Assembly: GCF_017834145.1 (NCBI RefSeq)
Contig: NZ_JAFIDA010000001.1
Span: 186,001 to 250,000 of the forward strand
Direction: 5' to 3'
DNA length: 64,000 nt
Source of the DNA: Leucobacter exalbidus
Lineage (GTDB): Bacteria; Actinomycetota; Actinomycetes; Actinomycetales; Microbacteriaceae
The notes under the pieces are model-generated. The model did not search any database. It saw nothing but the letters and a program-made list of their open reading frames with translations, and was not told the DNA's origin. Below, in pieces: positions 25,737-33,608 of the stretch; the stretch's first letter is position 1; each line of letters begins with the position of its first letter. The translations under genes were made by a program, and so were the position numbers.

Positions 25737-27713
25737 ATGACACCCGAACATGTTGCATCCCCGGGCGGCTACGCGGCGACACGAGAGCGCAGCCTGTCTG
25801 ATCGCGAGGGGTTTTGGCTTGAGGCCGCCGAACAGGTCGCCTGGAGCACCGCACCCGCCCAAGCGCTCGAAGAGCGCGCGGCAGACGATTGGAGCTGGTT
25901 CAGCGGCGGCGAACTGAATGTGTGTGCGAACGCGCTCGACCGCCACGTTGAGGCGGGGCGCGGCGACCAGGCCGCCATCATCTACGATTCGGCGGTCACC
26001 GATTCGGTGCGGCGCCTCACCTACCGCCAGCTGCGCGACCGGGTGGCCAGGTTCGCAGGCGTGCTGCGCGACCAGGGCGTCGTCGCCGGCGACCGCGTGC
26101 TCGTGTACTGCCCGATGGTGCCCGAGGCCGCGGTCGCGATGCTGGCCTGCGCACGCATCGGCGCGATCCACTCGGTCGTGTTTGGCGGGTTTGCGGCAAA
26201 CGAACTCGCGGTGCGCATCGGCGACGCGCGGCCCAAGGTGATCGTCACCTCATCGGGCGGCATCGAACCCAACCGCGTCGTGGAGTACCTGCCGCTCGTG
26301 CGCCGCGCGCTCGAAATCTGCGACGACGCCGCCTCGGGGGTGCAAGCGGTGATTGTGCACAATCGGGCGCAAGTTCCCGGCTCCGCCGCAGATTATTCCG
26401 GATCAACGGAAAGCATTGCGTGGATCGACTGGCTCACCGCTGAAAGCGAGGCAACGCCCGCTGATCCGGTGCCGCTTGCTGCAGATCACCCGCTGTACAT
26501 TCTGTACACCTCGGGCACGACGGGCAGCCCCAAGGGCATCGTGCGCGATAGCGGCGGCTACACCGTGGCGCTCACCTGGGCGATGCGGCACATCTTCGAC
26601 GTGGGGCCGGGCGAGACGATCTTCACCGCCTCAGACGTGGGCTGGGTGGTGGGCCACTCGTTCATCGTGTACGGGCCGCTGCTCGCGGGCGCCACGACCG
26701 TGATCTACGAGGGCAAGCCCGTGGGCACCCCAGACCCTGGCGCATTCTGGCGCGTGATCGATGACTATGAGGCCAAGGTGCTGTTCACCGCTCCCACGGC
26801 GCTGCGTGCGATCAGGCGCGAAGACCCCGAGCTCAGCCAGTTGCGCACGCACGATACCTCGTCGCTGCGCGCGCTGTTCGTCGCGGGGGAGCGCATGGAC
26901 CCCGAGACCTGGCACTGGGCCCGCGATGGGCTGCAGGTGCCGGTCATCGACAATTGGTGGCAGACCGAGACCGGGTGGCCGATCTGCGCCAACCCGCTCG
27001 GCATTGAGCAGCTCGAAATGAAACCCGGATCAACCGCCGTGCCCATGCCCGGTTTCGATGTGCGCATTCTCGACGGCGCCGGCAACGACGTCACAGAACC
27101 CGGCGTCGAGGGCAACATTGCGCTCAAATTGCCGCTGCCACCGGGCGCGCTGCTTGAAGTGTGGGGGAGCCGACAGCGCTTCATCGACTCGTACCTCACC
27201 GCGTTCCCTGGCTACTACGCCACCGGCGACGCCGGGTTCTTCGACGACGACGGCTACCTCACGGTGCTCGGCCGCACCGATGACGTCATCAACGTGGCCG
27301 GCCACCGGCTCTCCACCGGCTCCCTCGAGGAGGTGCTCACCCAGCACCACGCGGTCGCCGAGTGTGCCGTGATCGGTGTCGCCGACCCGTTGAAGGGGCA
27401 GCGCGCCGCGGGCTTCATCACGCTGAAGCACGGCAGCCTCGATGCGCACGAGCACGTCGCGGCCGATCTTGTGCGGCTCGTGCGCGAGCAGATTGGGCCG
27501 GTGGCTTCGTTTCGTGACGTCACCATTGTTGAGCGGCTTCCCAAGACGCGCTCGGGCAAAATTTTGCGTAAAACAATGCGCCAGATCGTCGATGGTGAGT
27601 CTTACACTGTTCCTGCCACGATCGAGGATCCGGCTGTGATTGACGCCCTCATCGCCGCACTGTCCACCACCTTTAGCGCACCCACCACGTCAGTGTTGAC
27701 GCTGCCGCGCTAG
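25737..27713 (+). CDS. prpE: Acyl-CoA synthetase, propionyl/acetyl-CoA synthetase family (PrpE/ACSS3-like)
   Basis: A 658-residue AMP-forming synthetase. It activates a short-chain acid with ATP and CoA through an acyl-adenylate. Motifs: SVVFGGFAANELAVRI (PrpE/ACSS3-like), the ATP loop YTSGTTGSPKG, DNWWQTETGWPI, YATGDAGFFDDDGY, and the C-terminal KTRSGKILRKTMR with the catalytic, acetylation-regulated Lys. The segment GRTDDVINVAGHRLSTGSLE is typical of Acs/PrpE. Choice between acetate and propionate cannot be made from sequence, but the neighbours (ActP, AceA) favour acetate use. AAGGAG is well spaced for the ATG at 25737 (a GTG at 25734 is possible). Confidence 0.85.
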   Translation: MTPEHVASPGGYAATRERSLSDREGFWLEAAEQVAWSTAPAQALEERAADDWSWFSGGELNVCANALDRHVEAGRGDQAAIIYDSAVTDSVRRLTYRQLRDRVARFAGVLRDQGVVAGDRVLVYCPMVPEAAVAMLACARIGAIHSVVFGGFAANELAVRIGDARPKVIVTSSGGIEPNRVVEYLPLVRRALEICDDAASGVQAVIVHNRAQVPGSAADYSGSTESIAWIDWLTAESEATPADPVPLAADHPLYILYTSGTTGSPKGIVRDSGGYTVALTWAMRHIFDVGPGETIFTASDVGWVVGHSFIVYGPLLAGATTVIYEGKPVGTPDPGAFWRVIDDYEAKVLFTAPTALRAIRREDPELSQLRTHDTSSLRALFVAGERMDPETWHWARDGLQVPVIDNWWQTETGWPICANPLGIEQLEMKPGSTAVPMPGFDVRILDGAGNDVTEPGVEGNIALKLPLPPGALLEVWGSRQRFIDSYLTAFPGYYATGDAGFFDDDGYLTVLGRTDDVINVAGHRLSTGSLEEVLTQHHAVAECAVIGVADPLKGQRAAGFITLKHGSLDAHEHVAADLVRLVREQIGPVASFRDVTIVERLPKTRSGKILRKTMRQIVDGESYTVPATIEDPAVIDALIAALSTTFSAPTTSVLTLPR

Positions 27714-27751
27714 CCACGCTTGATCCTCGCACCAACCTACGATTCACCCCA

Positions 27752-27773
27752 GGGGTGGCAATGATGCCACCCC
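27752..27773 (+). terminator. Terminator after the acyl-CoA synthetase, overlapping RamA-like motifs
   Basis: GGGGTGGCA (27752-27760), 4-nt loop, TGCCACCCC (27765-27773): perfect 9-bp stem but no T run. The same DNA contains ACCCCA at 27746-27751 and 27769-27774 and its complement, so it may also act as an operator for the DUF485-actP pair. Confidence 0.55.
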
Positions 27774-27795
27774 ATCCATGCGGCAAGGAGGCCAC

Positions 27796-28173
27796 ATGTC
27801 ACACGAATCACCCGCCCCCGAAACGGGGCAACCAATCGACTACGAGGCGTTTCAAGCGTCCCCCGAGTTTCAAGCCATGAAGCGACGCTTTCGCAGCTTC
27901 GTGTTTCCGCTCGCGATCGCCTTTATGCTCTGGTTCTTGCTCTACGTCGTGCTCGCCGCATTCGCGCACGAGTTCATGGCCCAGCCCCTGTGGGGCATGA
28001 ACGTGGGCCTGTGGTTTGGGCTGGCCCAGTTCGTCACCACGTTCGCGATCACCATGTGGTACGTCTCATTCGCCAATAAACGACTCGATCCCGTCACGAC
28101 CGCGCTGCGCGCAGAACTTGAAACGCTTGAAGCCGGCGGCGCTGTCGCGGGTGCCGAAGGGGGCGTGCGATGA
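27796..28173 (+). CDS. DUF485 membrane protein, partner of the ActP-type symporter
   Basis: A 125-residue protein with two membrane helices (RSFVFPLAIAFMLWFLLYVVL and LWFGLAQFVTTFAITMWYVSF). DUF485 proteins (YjcH of E. coli) are nearly always encoded directly before ActP and are thought to assist the symporter. AAGGAGG stands 4 nt before the ATG at 27796. The TGA overlaps the actP start by 4 nt. Both ends are short and charged. It should lie in the cytoplasmic membrane. Confidence 0.85.
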   Translation: MSHESPAPETGQPIDYEAFQASPEFQAMKRRFRSFVFPLAIAFMLWFLLYVVLAAFAHEFMAQPLWGMNVGLWFGLAQFVTTFAITMWYVSFANKRLDPVTTALRAELETLEAGGAVAGAEGGVR

Positions 28174-29789
28174 ACGGCATGATGCTGCACCTCGAAGACG
28201 CCGCGGGTAAACAAAACCCGGTGCTCAATATCTCGATCTTCCTCGCGTTCGTCGCCGTCACGCTCGTGATCGTGATCAGGGCGAGCCGCAACAATAAGAG
28301 CGCCGCCGATTTCTACGCCGGTGGTCGATCCTTCACCGGCCGCCAAAACGGTCTCGCCATCGCCGGCGACTACCTCTCGGCCGCCTCGTTCTTGGGAATT
28401 TGCGGCGCCATCGCCATTAACGGCTATGACGGCTTCATGTACTCGATCGGGTTTCTCGTCGCCTGGCTGGTCGCACTGCTGCTCGTCGCCGAACTGATGC
28501 GCAACACCGCCAAGTTCACCATGGCCGATGTGTTGTCGTTCAGGCTGCAGCAGCGCCCCGTGCGCATGGCCGCGGCGCTCACCACCCTCGCTGTGTCGTT
28601 CTTCTACCTGCTGGCACAGATGGCCGGCGCGGGCGGTCTCGTCTCGCTGCTGCTCGGCGTCGACGACAAGCTCGGGCAGTCGCTCGTCATCGCCGTCGTC
28701 GGTGTGGTGATGATCATGTACGTGCTCATCGGCGGCATGAAGGGTACCACCTGGGTGCAAATCATCAAGGCATTCCTGCTCATTCTGGGCGCCGCCGCGA
28801 TGACGATCTGGGTGCTCGCCATCAACAAGTTCAGCTTTGTGGCGCTGCTTGAATCAGCCGTCAACAACCCCGAGAACGTGAACGGTGCAGCGATTTTGTC
28901 GCCGGGCCTGCAGTACGGTGCGAACCCCATTGACTTCGTTTCGCTCGCCCTCGCCCTCGTGCTGGGCACCGCCGGCCTGCCCCACGTGCTGATGCGGTTC
29001 TACACCGTGCCGACCGCGAAGGAAGCCCGACGCTCGGTCGTGTGGGCGATCTGGCTGATCGGTATTTTCTACCTCTTCACCCTCGTGCTGGGCTTCGGTG
29101 CGGCCGCCCTCGTCGGCCCCGAAACGATCGCGAACGCCCCCGGTGGTCAGAACTCTGCTGCGCCGCTGCTCGCACTGCACCTGGGCGGACCGCTGCTGCT
29201 CGGCTTCATTTCGGCCGTCGCATTCGCCACGATCCTCGCCGTGGTGGCCGGGCTCACCATCACCGCCTCGGCCTCGTTCTCGCATGACGTCTACAACAGC
29301 GTGTTGAAGAAGGGCAAGGCCACGGCGAAACAAGAGGTGCGGGTCGCAAAGATCACAACGCTCGTGATCGGCGCCCTCGCCATCATCGGTGGTATCGGTG
29401 TGCAGGGGCAAAACATCGCCTTCCTCGTAGCGCTCGCCTTCGCGGTGGCGGCATCGGCCAACCTGCCCACGATTTTGTACTCACTGTTCTGGAAAAACTT
29501 CACCACCCGCGGTGCCGTCTGGTCAATGATCGGCGGCCTGCTCTCGGCCGTGCTGCTGATCGCCTTCTCGCCCGTGGTGTCGGGCGACGAAGCCTCGATG
29601 CTCGGCGCCGGGGTCGATTTTGCTATCTTCCCGCTGAAGAACCCGGGCATCATCTCGATTCCGCTGGGCTTCTTGCTCGGTTGGATCGGATCGCTCACCG
29701 ATCCGCGACGTGAATCGAAGAAACTGGCCGCCGAGATGGAGGTGCGCGCGCTCACCGGTTACGGCGCAGAACCGGCGGTCGAGCACTAA
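28170..29789 (+). CDS. actP: Cation/acetate symporter (ActP/MctC-like, SSS family)
   Basis: A 539-residue sodium:solute symporter with about 13 membrane helices. It imports acetate or related monocarboxylates with a cation. The family start is ADFYAGGRSFTGRQNGLAIAG followed by DYLSAASFLGICGAIA, and later GTAGLPHVLMRFYTVP. C. glutamicum MctC, of the same family, carries pyruvate, acetate and propionate, so the substrate may be broader than acetate. The ATG at 28170 overlaps the DUF485 stop (ATGA). A strong terminator follows. It belongs with the synthetase and isocitrate lyase in one functional block. Confidence 0.87.
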   Translation: MNGMMLHLEDAAGKQNPVLNISIFLAFVAVTLVIVIRASRNNKSAADFYAGGRSFTGRQNGLAIAGDYLSAASFLGICGAIAINGYDGFMYSIGFLVAWLVALLLVAELMRNTAKFTMADVLSFRLQQRPVRMAAALTTLAVSFFYLLAQMAGAGGLVSLLLGVDDKLGQSLVIAVVGVVMIMYVLIGGMKGTTWVQIIKAFLLILGAAAMTIWVLAINKFSFVALLESAVNNPENVNGAAILSPGLQYGANPIDFVSLALALVLGTAGLPHVLMRFYTVPTAKEARRSVVWAIWLIGIFYLFTLVLGFGAAALVGPETIANAPGGQNSAAPLLALHLGGPLLLGFISAVAFATILAVVAGLTITASASFSHDVYNSVLKKGKATAKQEVRVAKITTLVIGALAIIGGIGVQGQNIAFLVALAFAVAASANLPTILYSLFWKNFTTRGAVWSMIGGLLSAVLLIAFSPVVSGDEASMLGAGVDFAIFPLKNPGIISIPLGFLLGWIGSLTDPRRESKKLAAEMEVRALTGYGAEPAVEH

Positions 29790-29808
29790 CGAGAGGCGCT
29801 TCAAGGTT

Positions 29809-29838
29809 GCGGGGACGGTGCTCAGGCACCGTCCCCGC
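29809..29838 (+). terminator. Terminator after actP
   Basis: GCGGGGACGGTGC (29809-29821), loop TCAG, GCACCGTCCCCGC (29826-29838): perfect 13-bp stem, 19 nt after the stop. Confidence 0.8.
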
Positions 29839-29880
29839 CGTCGTGTGCGGGCGACGTTTTGGGTGCCTCGCAGCCGCCAC

Positions 29881-29901
29881 TATTTCTAATCAGTAGAAAT
29901 A
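29881..29901. promoter_or_regulatory. AT-rich palindrome upstream of aceA
   Basis: TATTTCTA (29881-29888), spacer ATCAG, TAGAAATA (29894-29901): perfect 8-bp arms in otherwise GC-rich DNA, about 120 nt before aceA. It is a candidate binding site for an unidentified regulator. Confidence 0.5.
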
Positions 29902-29912
29902 CTGCCAATCTT

Positions 29913-29931
29913 CACCCCTGAAAGCGGGGTG
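29913..29931. promoter_or_regulatory. RamA-like inverted repeat upstream of aceA
   Basis: CACCCC (29913-29918), 7-nt spacer, GGGGTG (29926-29931). Both arms read as AC4 followed by an allowed base on opposite strands, as in the RamA consensus. The repeat lies about 90 nt before aceA. Confidence 0.5.
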
Positions 29932-29971
29932 TTGATGGGCATTGTGCGGGCAGAGTGAGAAGTAGCCCAAA

Positions 29972-29992
29972 GGATCACAACGAACGTGATCC
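29972..29992. promoter_or_regulatory. Inverted repeat just upstream of aceA
   Basis: GGATCAC (29972-29978), 7-nt spacer AACGAAC, GTGATCC (29986-29992), perfect. It ends 29 nt before the aceA start, near the expected promoter, so it is a second candidate operator. Confidence 0.45.
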
Positions 29993-30021
29993 GGTAGCCG
30001 CCACACGAACGAGGAGTCATC

Positions 30022-31617
30022 ATGACTGCATTCCAAAACGACATCGAAGCCGTGAAAGCACTCATTGAGCAGAACGGTTCCAGCTGGGACAAGATCAACC
30101 CCGAGTACGTCGCCCGCATGCGCGCACAGAACCGGTTTAAGACCGGCCTCGAGATTGCCCAGTACACCGCCGACATCATGCGCCGCGATATGGTCGCGTA
30201 CGATGACGACTCTTCGGTCTACACCCAGTCGCTCGGTGTGTGGCACGGCTTCATCGGTCAGCAGAAGCTGATCTCGATCAAGAAGCACCTGAAGACCACC
30301 AACAAGCGGTACCTGTACCTCTCGGGCTGGATGGTCGCCGCCCTGCGCTCAGAGTTCGGCCCGCTGCCCGACCAGTCGATGCACGAAAAGACCGCGGTGC
30401 CCGCGCTCGTGGAAGAGATCTACACCTTCCTGCGCCAGGCAGACGCCCGCGAACTCGACCTCCTCTTCACGCAGCTCGACGAGGGGCGCCGTGCCGGCGA
30501 CGAGGTGGCGGTTGAGCTCACACAGTCGCAGATCGACAACTACGAAACCCATATCGTGCCGATCATCGCCGACATCGATGCCGGGTTCGGTAACCCCGAA
30601 GCCACCTACCTGCTAGCTAAGAAGATGATCGAGGCGGGCGCCTGCGCCATTCAGATCGAGAACCAGGTCTCTGACGAGAAGCAGTGTGGCCACCAAGACG
30701 GCAAGGTCACCGTGCCCCACGAAGACTTCATCGCGAAGATCAACGCCGTGCGCTATGCGTTCCTCGATCTGGGCATCGACAACGGCATCATCGTGGCGCG
30801 CACCGACTCGCTCGGCGCCGGCCTCACCCAGAAGCTCGCGGTCACTAACACCCCGGGCGACCTGGGCGATCAGTACAACTCCTTCCTCGACGTTGAAGAG
30901 ATCTCGGCCGACGAACTGGGCAACGGCGACGTCATCATCAAGCGCGACGGCAAGCTGCTGCGCCCGAAGCGCCTGGCCAGCAACCTATTCCAGTTCAAGG
31001 CGGGCACCGGCGAAGACCGTTGCGTGCTCGACTGCATCACTTCGCTACAGAACGGCGCCGACCTGCTGTGGATCGAAACCGAGAAGCCGCACGTTGAACA
31101 GATCGCCGGCATGGTGGATCGCATTCGCGAGGCCGTGCCGAACGCAAAGCTTGTCTACAACAACAGCCCCTCGTTCAACTGGACCTTGAGCTTCCGTCAG
31201 CAGGCATTCGACGAGCTGCTCGAACAGGGCAAGGACGTCTCGGCGTACAAGCGCGAGAACCTGATGAGCGTTGAGTACGACAGCACCGAGCTCGCACAGC
31301 TCGCCGATGAGCGCATTCGCACGTTCCAGCGTGACGGGTCGGCTCGCGCCGGCATCTTCCACCACCTGATCACGCTGCCGACCTACCACACGGCGGCACT
31401 GTCCACCGATAATCTCGCCAAGGGCTACTTCGGTGACGAAGGCATGCTCACCTATGTGCGCGACGTGCAGCGCCGCGAGATTCGCGAGGGTATCGCCACG
31501 GTGAAGCACCAGAACATGGCCGGCAGCGATCTCGGCGATAACCACAAGGAATACTTTGCGGGTGACGCAGCGCTGAAAGCCGGCGGTAAGGACAACACCA
31601 TGAACCAGTTCAACTAG
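30022..31617 (+). CDS. aceA: Isocitrate lyase, long pseudomonad-type
   Basis: A 531-residue isocitrate lyase. It splits isocitrate into succinate and glyoxylate, the first step of the glyoxylate shunt needed for growth on acetate. The substrate/metal segment is IIADIDAGFGN and the catalytic Cys is at about 222 in EKQCGHQDGK, where the usual actinobacterial and enterobacterial enzymes (about 430 residues) read KKCGH. From memory the length, start (NDIEAVKALIEQNGSSWDKI) and end (GGKDNTMNQFN) match the enzymes of Pseudomonas and Acinetobacter. GAGGAG precedes the ATG. No malate synthase gene is in the window. Two or three candidate operators lie upstream. Confidence 0.92.
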   Translation: MTAFQNDIEAVKALIEQNGSSWDKINPEYVARMRAQNRFKTGLEIAQYTADIMRRDMVAYDDDSSVYTQSLGVWHGFIGQQKLISIKKHLKTTNKRYLYLSGWMVAALRSEFGPLPDQSMHEKTAVPALVEEIYTFLRQADARELDLLFTQLDEGRRAGDEVAVELTQSQIDNYETHIVPIIADIDAGFGNPEATYLLAKKMIEAGACAIQIENQVSDEKQCGHQDGKVTVPHEDFIAKINAVRYAFLDLGIDNGIIVARTDSLGAGLTQKLAVTNTPGDLGDQYNSFLDVEEISADELGNGDVIIKRDGKLLRPKRLASNLFQFKAGTGEDRCVLDCITSLQNGADLLWIETEKPHVEQIAGMVDRIREAVPNAKLVYNNSPSFNWTLSFRQQAFDELLEQGKDVSAYKRENLMSVEYDSTELAQLADERIRTFQRDGSARAGIFHHLITLPTYHTAALSTDNLAKGYFGDEGMLTYVRDVQRREIREGIATVKHQNMAGSDLGDNHKEYFAGDAALKAGGKDNTMNQFN

Positions 31618-31645
31618 GTTCTGTGCAGCGCAGTGGGCTCGGCTT

Positions 31646-31675
31646 CGGCCGGGCCCTTTGTGCTGCCCGGGCCGG
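31646..31675 (+). terminator. Probable terminator after aceA
   Basis: CGGCCGGGC (31646-31654) pairs with GCCCGGGCCG (31665-31674), one base bulged, and is followed by GTTTT. Confidence 0.55.
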
Positions 31676-31861
31676 TTTTGCGGCTCGGGCGCCCGGCGCG
31701 GCGTAACTTCCCGTACTTATTTTGACCCGACACATGTCAATTAAGTAGCCAATGTGGGCGTGAAATTTCACACCGGGTGATAGAGAGGATGATTCACAAA
31801 CGAGAAATGCTCCACTACTGTGCCAGATGACCCGAGTCATGACGAAGTGAGAGGTAACTTT

Positions 31862-32956
31862 ATGTGCACCAGAGTTGTTTGGCCCGACGCAAATGGGGCA
31901 GTCATTGTTGGACGAAACATGGACTTTCACATGGATCTGTTGACGAACCTGTGGAAGCTGCCCCGCGGGGTAGAGCGCCACGACGGCGTCGAAGGAAAGC
32001 TCAAGTGGACCGCGAAGTACGGCAGCGTGATTGCCACGGCGTTCGACCTCATCGCCTGTGACGGCATGAACGAAGAAGGCTTCGCTGGGCACATTCTGTG
32101 GCTCGCCGAGTCTGAGTACGGCAAGCCCGGTGCTGACGACGTGCAGCTGAGCCAGGCGATCTGGTTGCAGTACTACCTCGATAACTTCGCTACGGTCGCC
32201 GAGGCGGTCGCGTGGACGAAGGAATCCAACGTCGGCGTGGTGCAGCTGGTCGATCCCACGAATCACATCGTGCCCGCACTGCACCTCGCGATCAACGACG
32301 CCACGGGTGACTCGGCCATCATCGAGTACATCGACGGCAAGGTGCAGGTGCACCACGGCCGTGACTACAAGGTCATGACGAACTCGCCGACCTTCGACAA
32401 GCAGATTGAGCTCGTCAAGGAGTACGACGGTCTCGGCGGCGACAAGCCCCTGCCCGGTTCGACGCTCGCCTCTGACCGGTTTGCTCGCGCTTCCTACTAT
32501 GTTGAGCACCAGGAGACGCCCAAGACGCAGACCGCGGCAATGGCGGCGATGTTCAGCATCATCCGCAATGCTGCCCAGCCGTTCCGCACCCCCGACAAGG
32601 GCAAGCCCGATGCGTCGCAGACCATCTGGCAGGTCGTGCTTGACGCCACGAACAAGCGTTACGCATTTGAGTCGACCACTCGACCTAACGTCGTGTGGGT
32701 GGACTTCCACAAGCTGAGCTTTGCTGAGGGCTCGAAGGAGCTCAAGCTTGATCTCATCAGCCAGCTGGCGCTTGAGGGCGGCCTTGCGGGCGACGTGAGC
32801 CACCACTTCAAGGCGGTGGATGAACTGACGCTGAACATCCTCGATGCCGGTCTCAACGCGCTTGAGCTGATTGCGGCGAAGCAAGACGAGTTTGCGAAGG
32901 TCGAGAAGCTCGTGCAGCAGGGCGTCAAGGCACTGAAGGGTGCAGTGAAGGCCTAA
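31862..32956 (+). CDS. Linear amide C-N hydrolase (choloylglycine hydrolase/penicillin V acylase family)
   Basis: A 364-residue Ntn-type hydrolase. The nucleophile is Cys2 (MCTRVVW), exposed when Met1 is removed, so the ATG at 31862 is the right start although an in-frame codon lies upstream. GRNMDFHMDL gives the conserved Arg (about 18) and Asp (about 21), and later segments FDLIACDGMNEEGFAGHILWL and GDSAIIEYIDGKVQVHHG fit the family. Members cleave bile salts, penicillin V or N-acyl homoserine lactones. No signal peptide is present, so it works in the cytoplasm unless otherwise exported. The C-terminal 50 residues form a coiled-coil-like helix (LIAAKQDEFAKVEKLVQQG) unusual for the family. 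It is flanked by terminators and stands alone. Confidence 0.78.
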   Translation: MCTRVVWPDANGAVIVGRNMDFHMDLLTNLWKLPRGVERHDGVEGKLKWTAKYGSVIATAFDLIACDGMNEEGFAGHILWLAESEYGKPGADDVQLSQAIWLQYYLDNFATVAEAVAWTKESNVGVVQLVDPTNHIVPALHLAINDATGDSAIIEYIDGKVQVHHGRDYKVMTNSPTFDKQIELVKEYDGLGGDKPLPGSTLASDRFARASYYVEHQETPKTQTAAMAAMFSIIRNAAQPFRTPDKGKPDASQTIWQVVLDATNKRYAFESTTRPNVVWVDFHKLSFAEGSKELKLDLISQLALEGGLAGDVSHHFKAVDELTLNILDAGLNALELIAAKQDEFAKVEKLVQQGVKALKGAVKA

Positions 32957-33004
32957 CTGAGATACACGCGGCGATGCCAGCTGGCTGAACCGCGCGGCTC
33001 CAAG

Positions 33005-33040
33005 CGGTGGGTGAGGCGCGGTATCTGGCCTCACCCACCG
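33005..33040 (+). terminator. Terminator after the C-N hydrolase
   Basis: CGGTGGGTGAGGC (33005-33017) pairs perfectly with 33028-33040 around a 10-nt loop; the tail TTCTCGTT is T-rich. Confidence 0.7.
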
Positions 33041-33083
33041 TTCTCGTTGTGCTCTGTGCGCAGCGGTGACACGGGTCGAGCCG

Positions 33084-33110
33084 CGAGCGCTCGGTTATGC
33101 CGAGCGCTCG
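33084..33110 (-). terminator. Hairpin with the MarR/OhrR stop codon in its loop
   Basis: CGAGCGCTCGG (33084-33094), loop TTATG, perfect complement (33100-33110). The loop contains the stop codon of the minus-strand regulator gene, whose last residues are encoded in the stem. Confidence 0.65.
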
Positions 33111-33541
33111 ACGGACTCGATGACGGCGTGCAACTCGTCGCGCAGCGCCATGAGGCGTTCGACGGGCAAACCCAGTCGCTGAATAACCGCGGGTGGCACT
33201 AAGAGCGCCTGTTCACGCAGCTCCAGCCCCGCCTGCGTCGGCGCGACGCTGAACGTGCGTTCATCGCCGGCCACGGGCGTGCGCTCGATCAGCCCCGACT
33301 GCTCGAGGCGCTTAATGATGGGGGAGAGCGTCGCCGGATCAAGCCGCAGCACCGTCGCGATCTCGCCGAAGCGCAGCGGGGCATCGTCCCACAGCGCAAG
33401 CATCACGAGATATTGCGGGTGGGTGAGCCCGAGCGGCTCCAAGATTGGGCGGTACGCGCCGATCACACTGCGGCTGGCGACTGCGAGCGCAAAACACACC
33501 TGCTGATCGAGTTCGAGGGCTTCGCTCGAGAGTGGCTCCAT
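33095..33541 (-). CDS. MarR-family regulator, OhrR-like
   Basis: A 148-residue MarR-family repressor. The N-terminal LDQQVCFALAVASRSVIGAY carries a Cys at about residue 16, matching the redox-sensing Cys of OhrR, which lets peroxide oxidation release the repressor. The winged helix is FGEIATVLRLDPATLSPIIKRLEQSGLIERT with the basic wing following. The ATG at 33541 is taken because TAGAGT stands 7 nt before it; a GTG at 33550 is possible. No ohr gene is adjacent; instead a small divergent gene starts at 33595 across two near-identical operator copies, so it likely represses itself and that gene. Confidence 0.82.
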   Translation of the reverse strand: MEPLSSEALELDQQVCFALAVASRSVIGAYRPILEPLGLTHPQYLVMLALWDDAPLRFGEIATVLRLDPATLSPIIKRLEQSGLIERTPVAGDERTFSVAPTQAGLELREQALLVPPAVIQRLGLPVERLMALRDELHAVIESVERSA

Positions 33542-33548
33542 GGCAGCC

Positions 33549-33554
33549 ACTCTA
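33549..33554 (-). promoter_or_regulatory. Candidate -10 box for the OhrR-like regulator
   Basis: Reads TAGAGT on the minus strand with 7 nt to the ATG at 33541, consistent with a leaderless message. Confidence 0.45.
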
Positions 33555-33559
33555 TCTTC

Positions 33560-33577
33560 GTTTGTGTACGAACGAAA
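33560..33577. promoter_or_regulatory. MarR operator copy 1
   Basis: GTTTGTGTACGAACGAAA. Its core TTTGTGTACGAA is close to a palindrome, as expected for a MarR-type dimer. It begins 19 nt from the regulator start. Confidence 0.65.
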
Positions 33578-33590
33578 CATGTTAGTGTTT

Positions 33591-33608
33591 GTTTGTGCGC
33601 GAACGAAA
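33591..33608. promoter_or_regulatory. MarR operator copy 2
   Basis: GTTTGTGCGCGAACGAAA, differing from copy 1 at two positions and lying exactly 31 bp away, about three helical turns. It covers the proposed GTG start of the small gene at 33595. Confidence 0.65.

Noticed and set aside
31610-33034. 474-codon minus-strand frame opposite the C-N hydrolase
   Set aside because: It covers a clear enzyme gene and shows only Arg/Leu/Val-rich antisense sequence; no start signal or motif.
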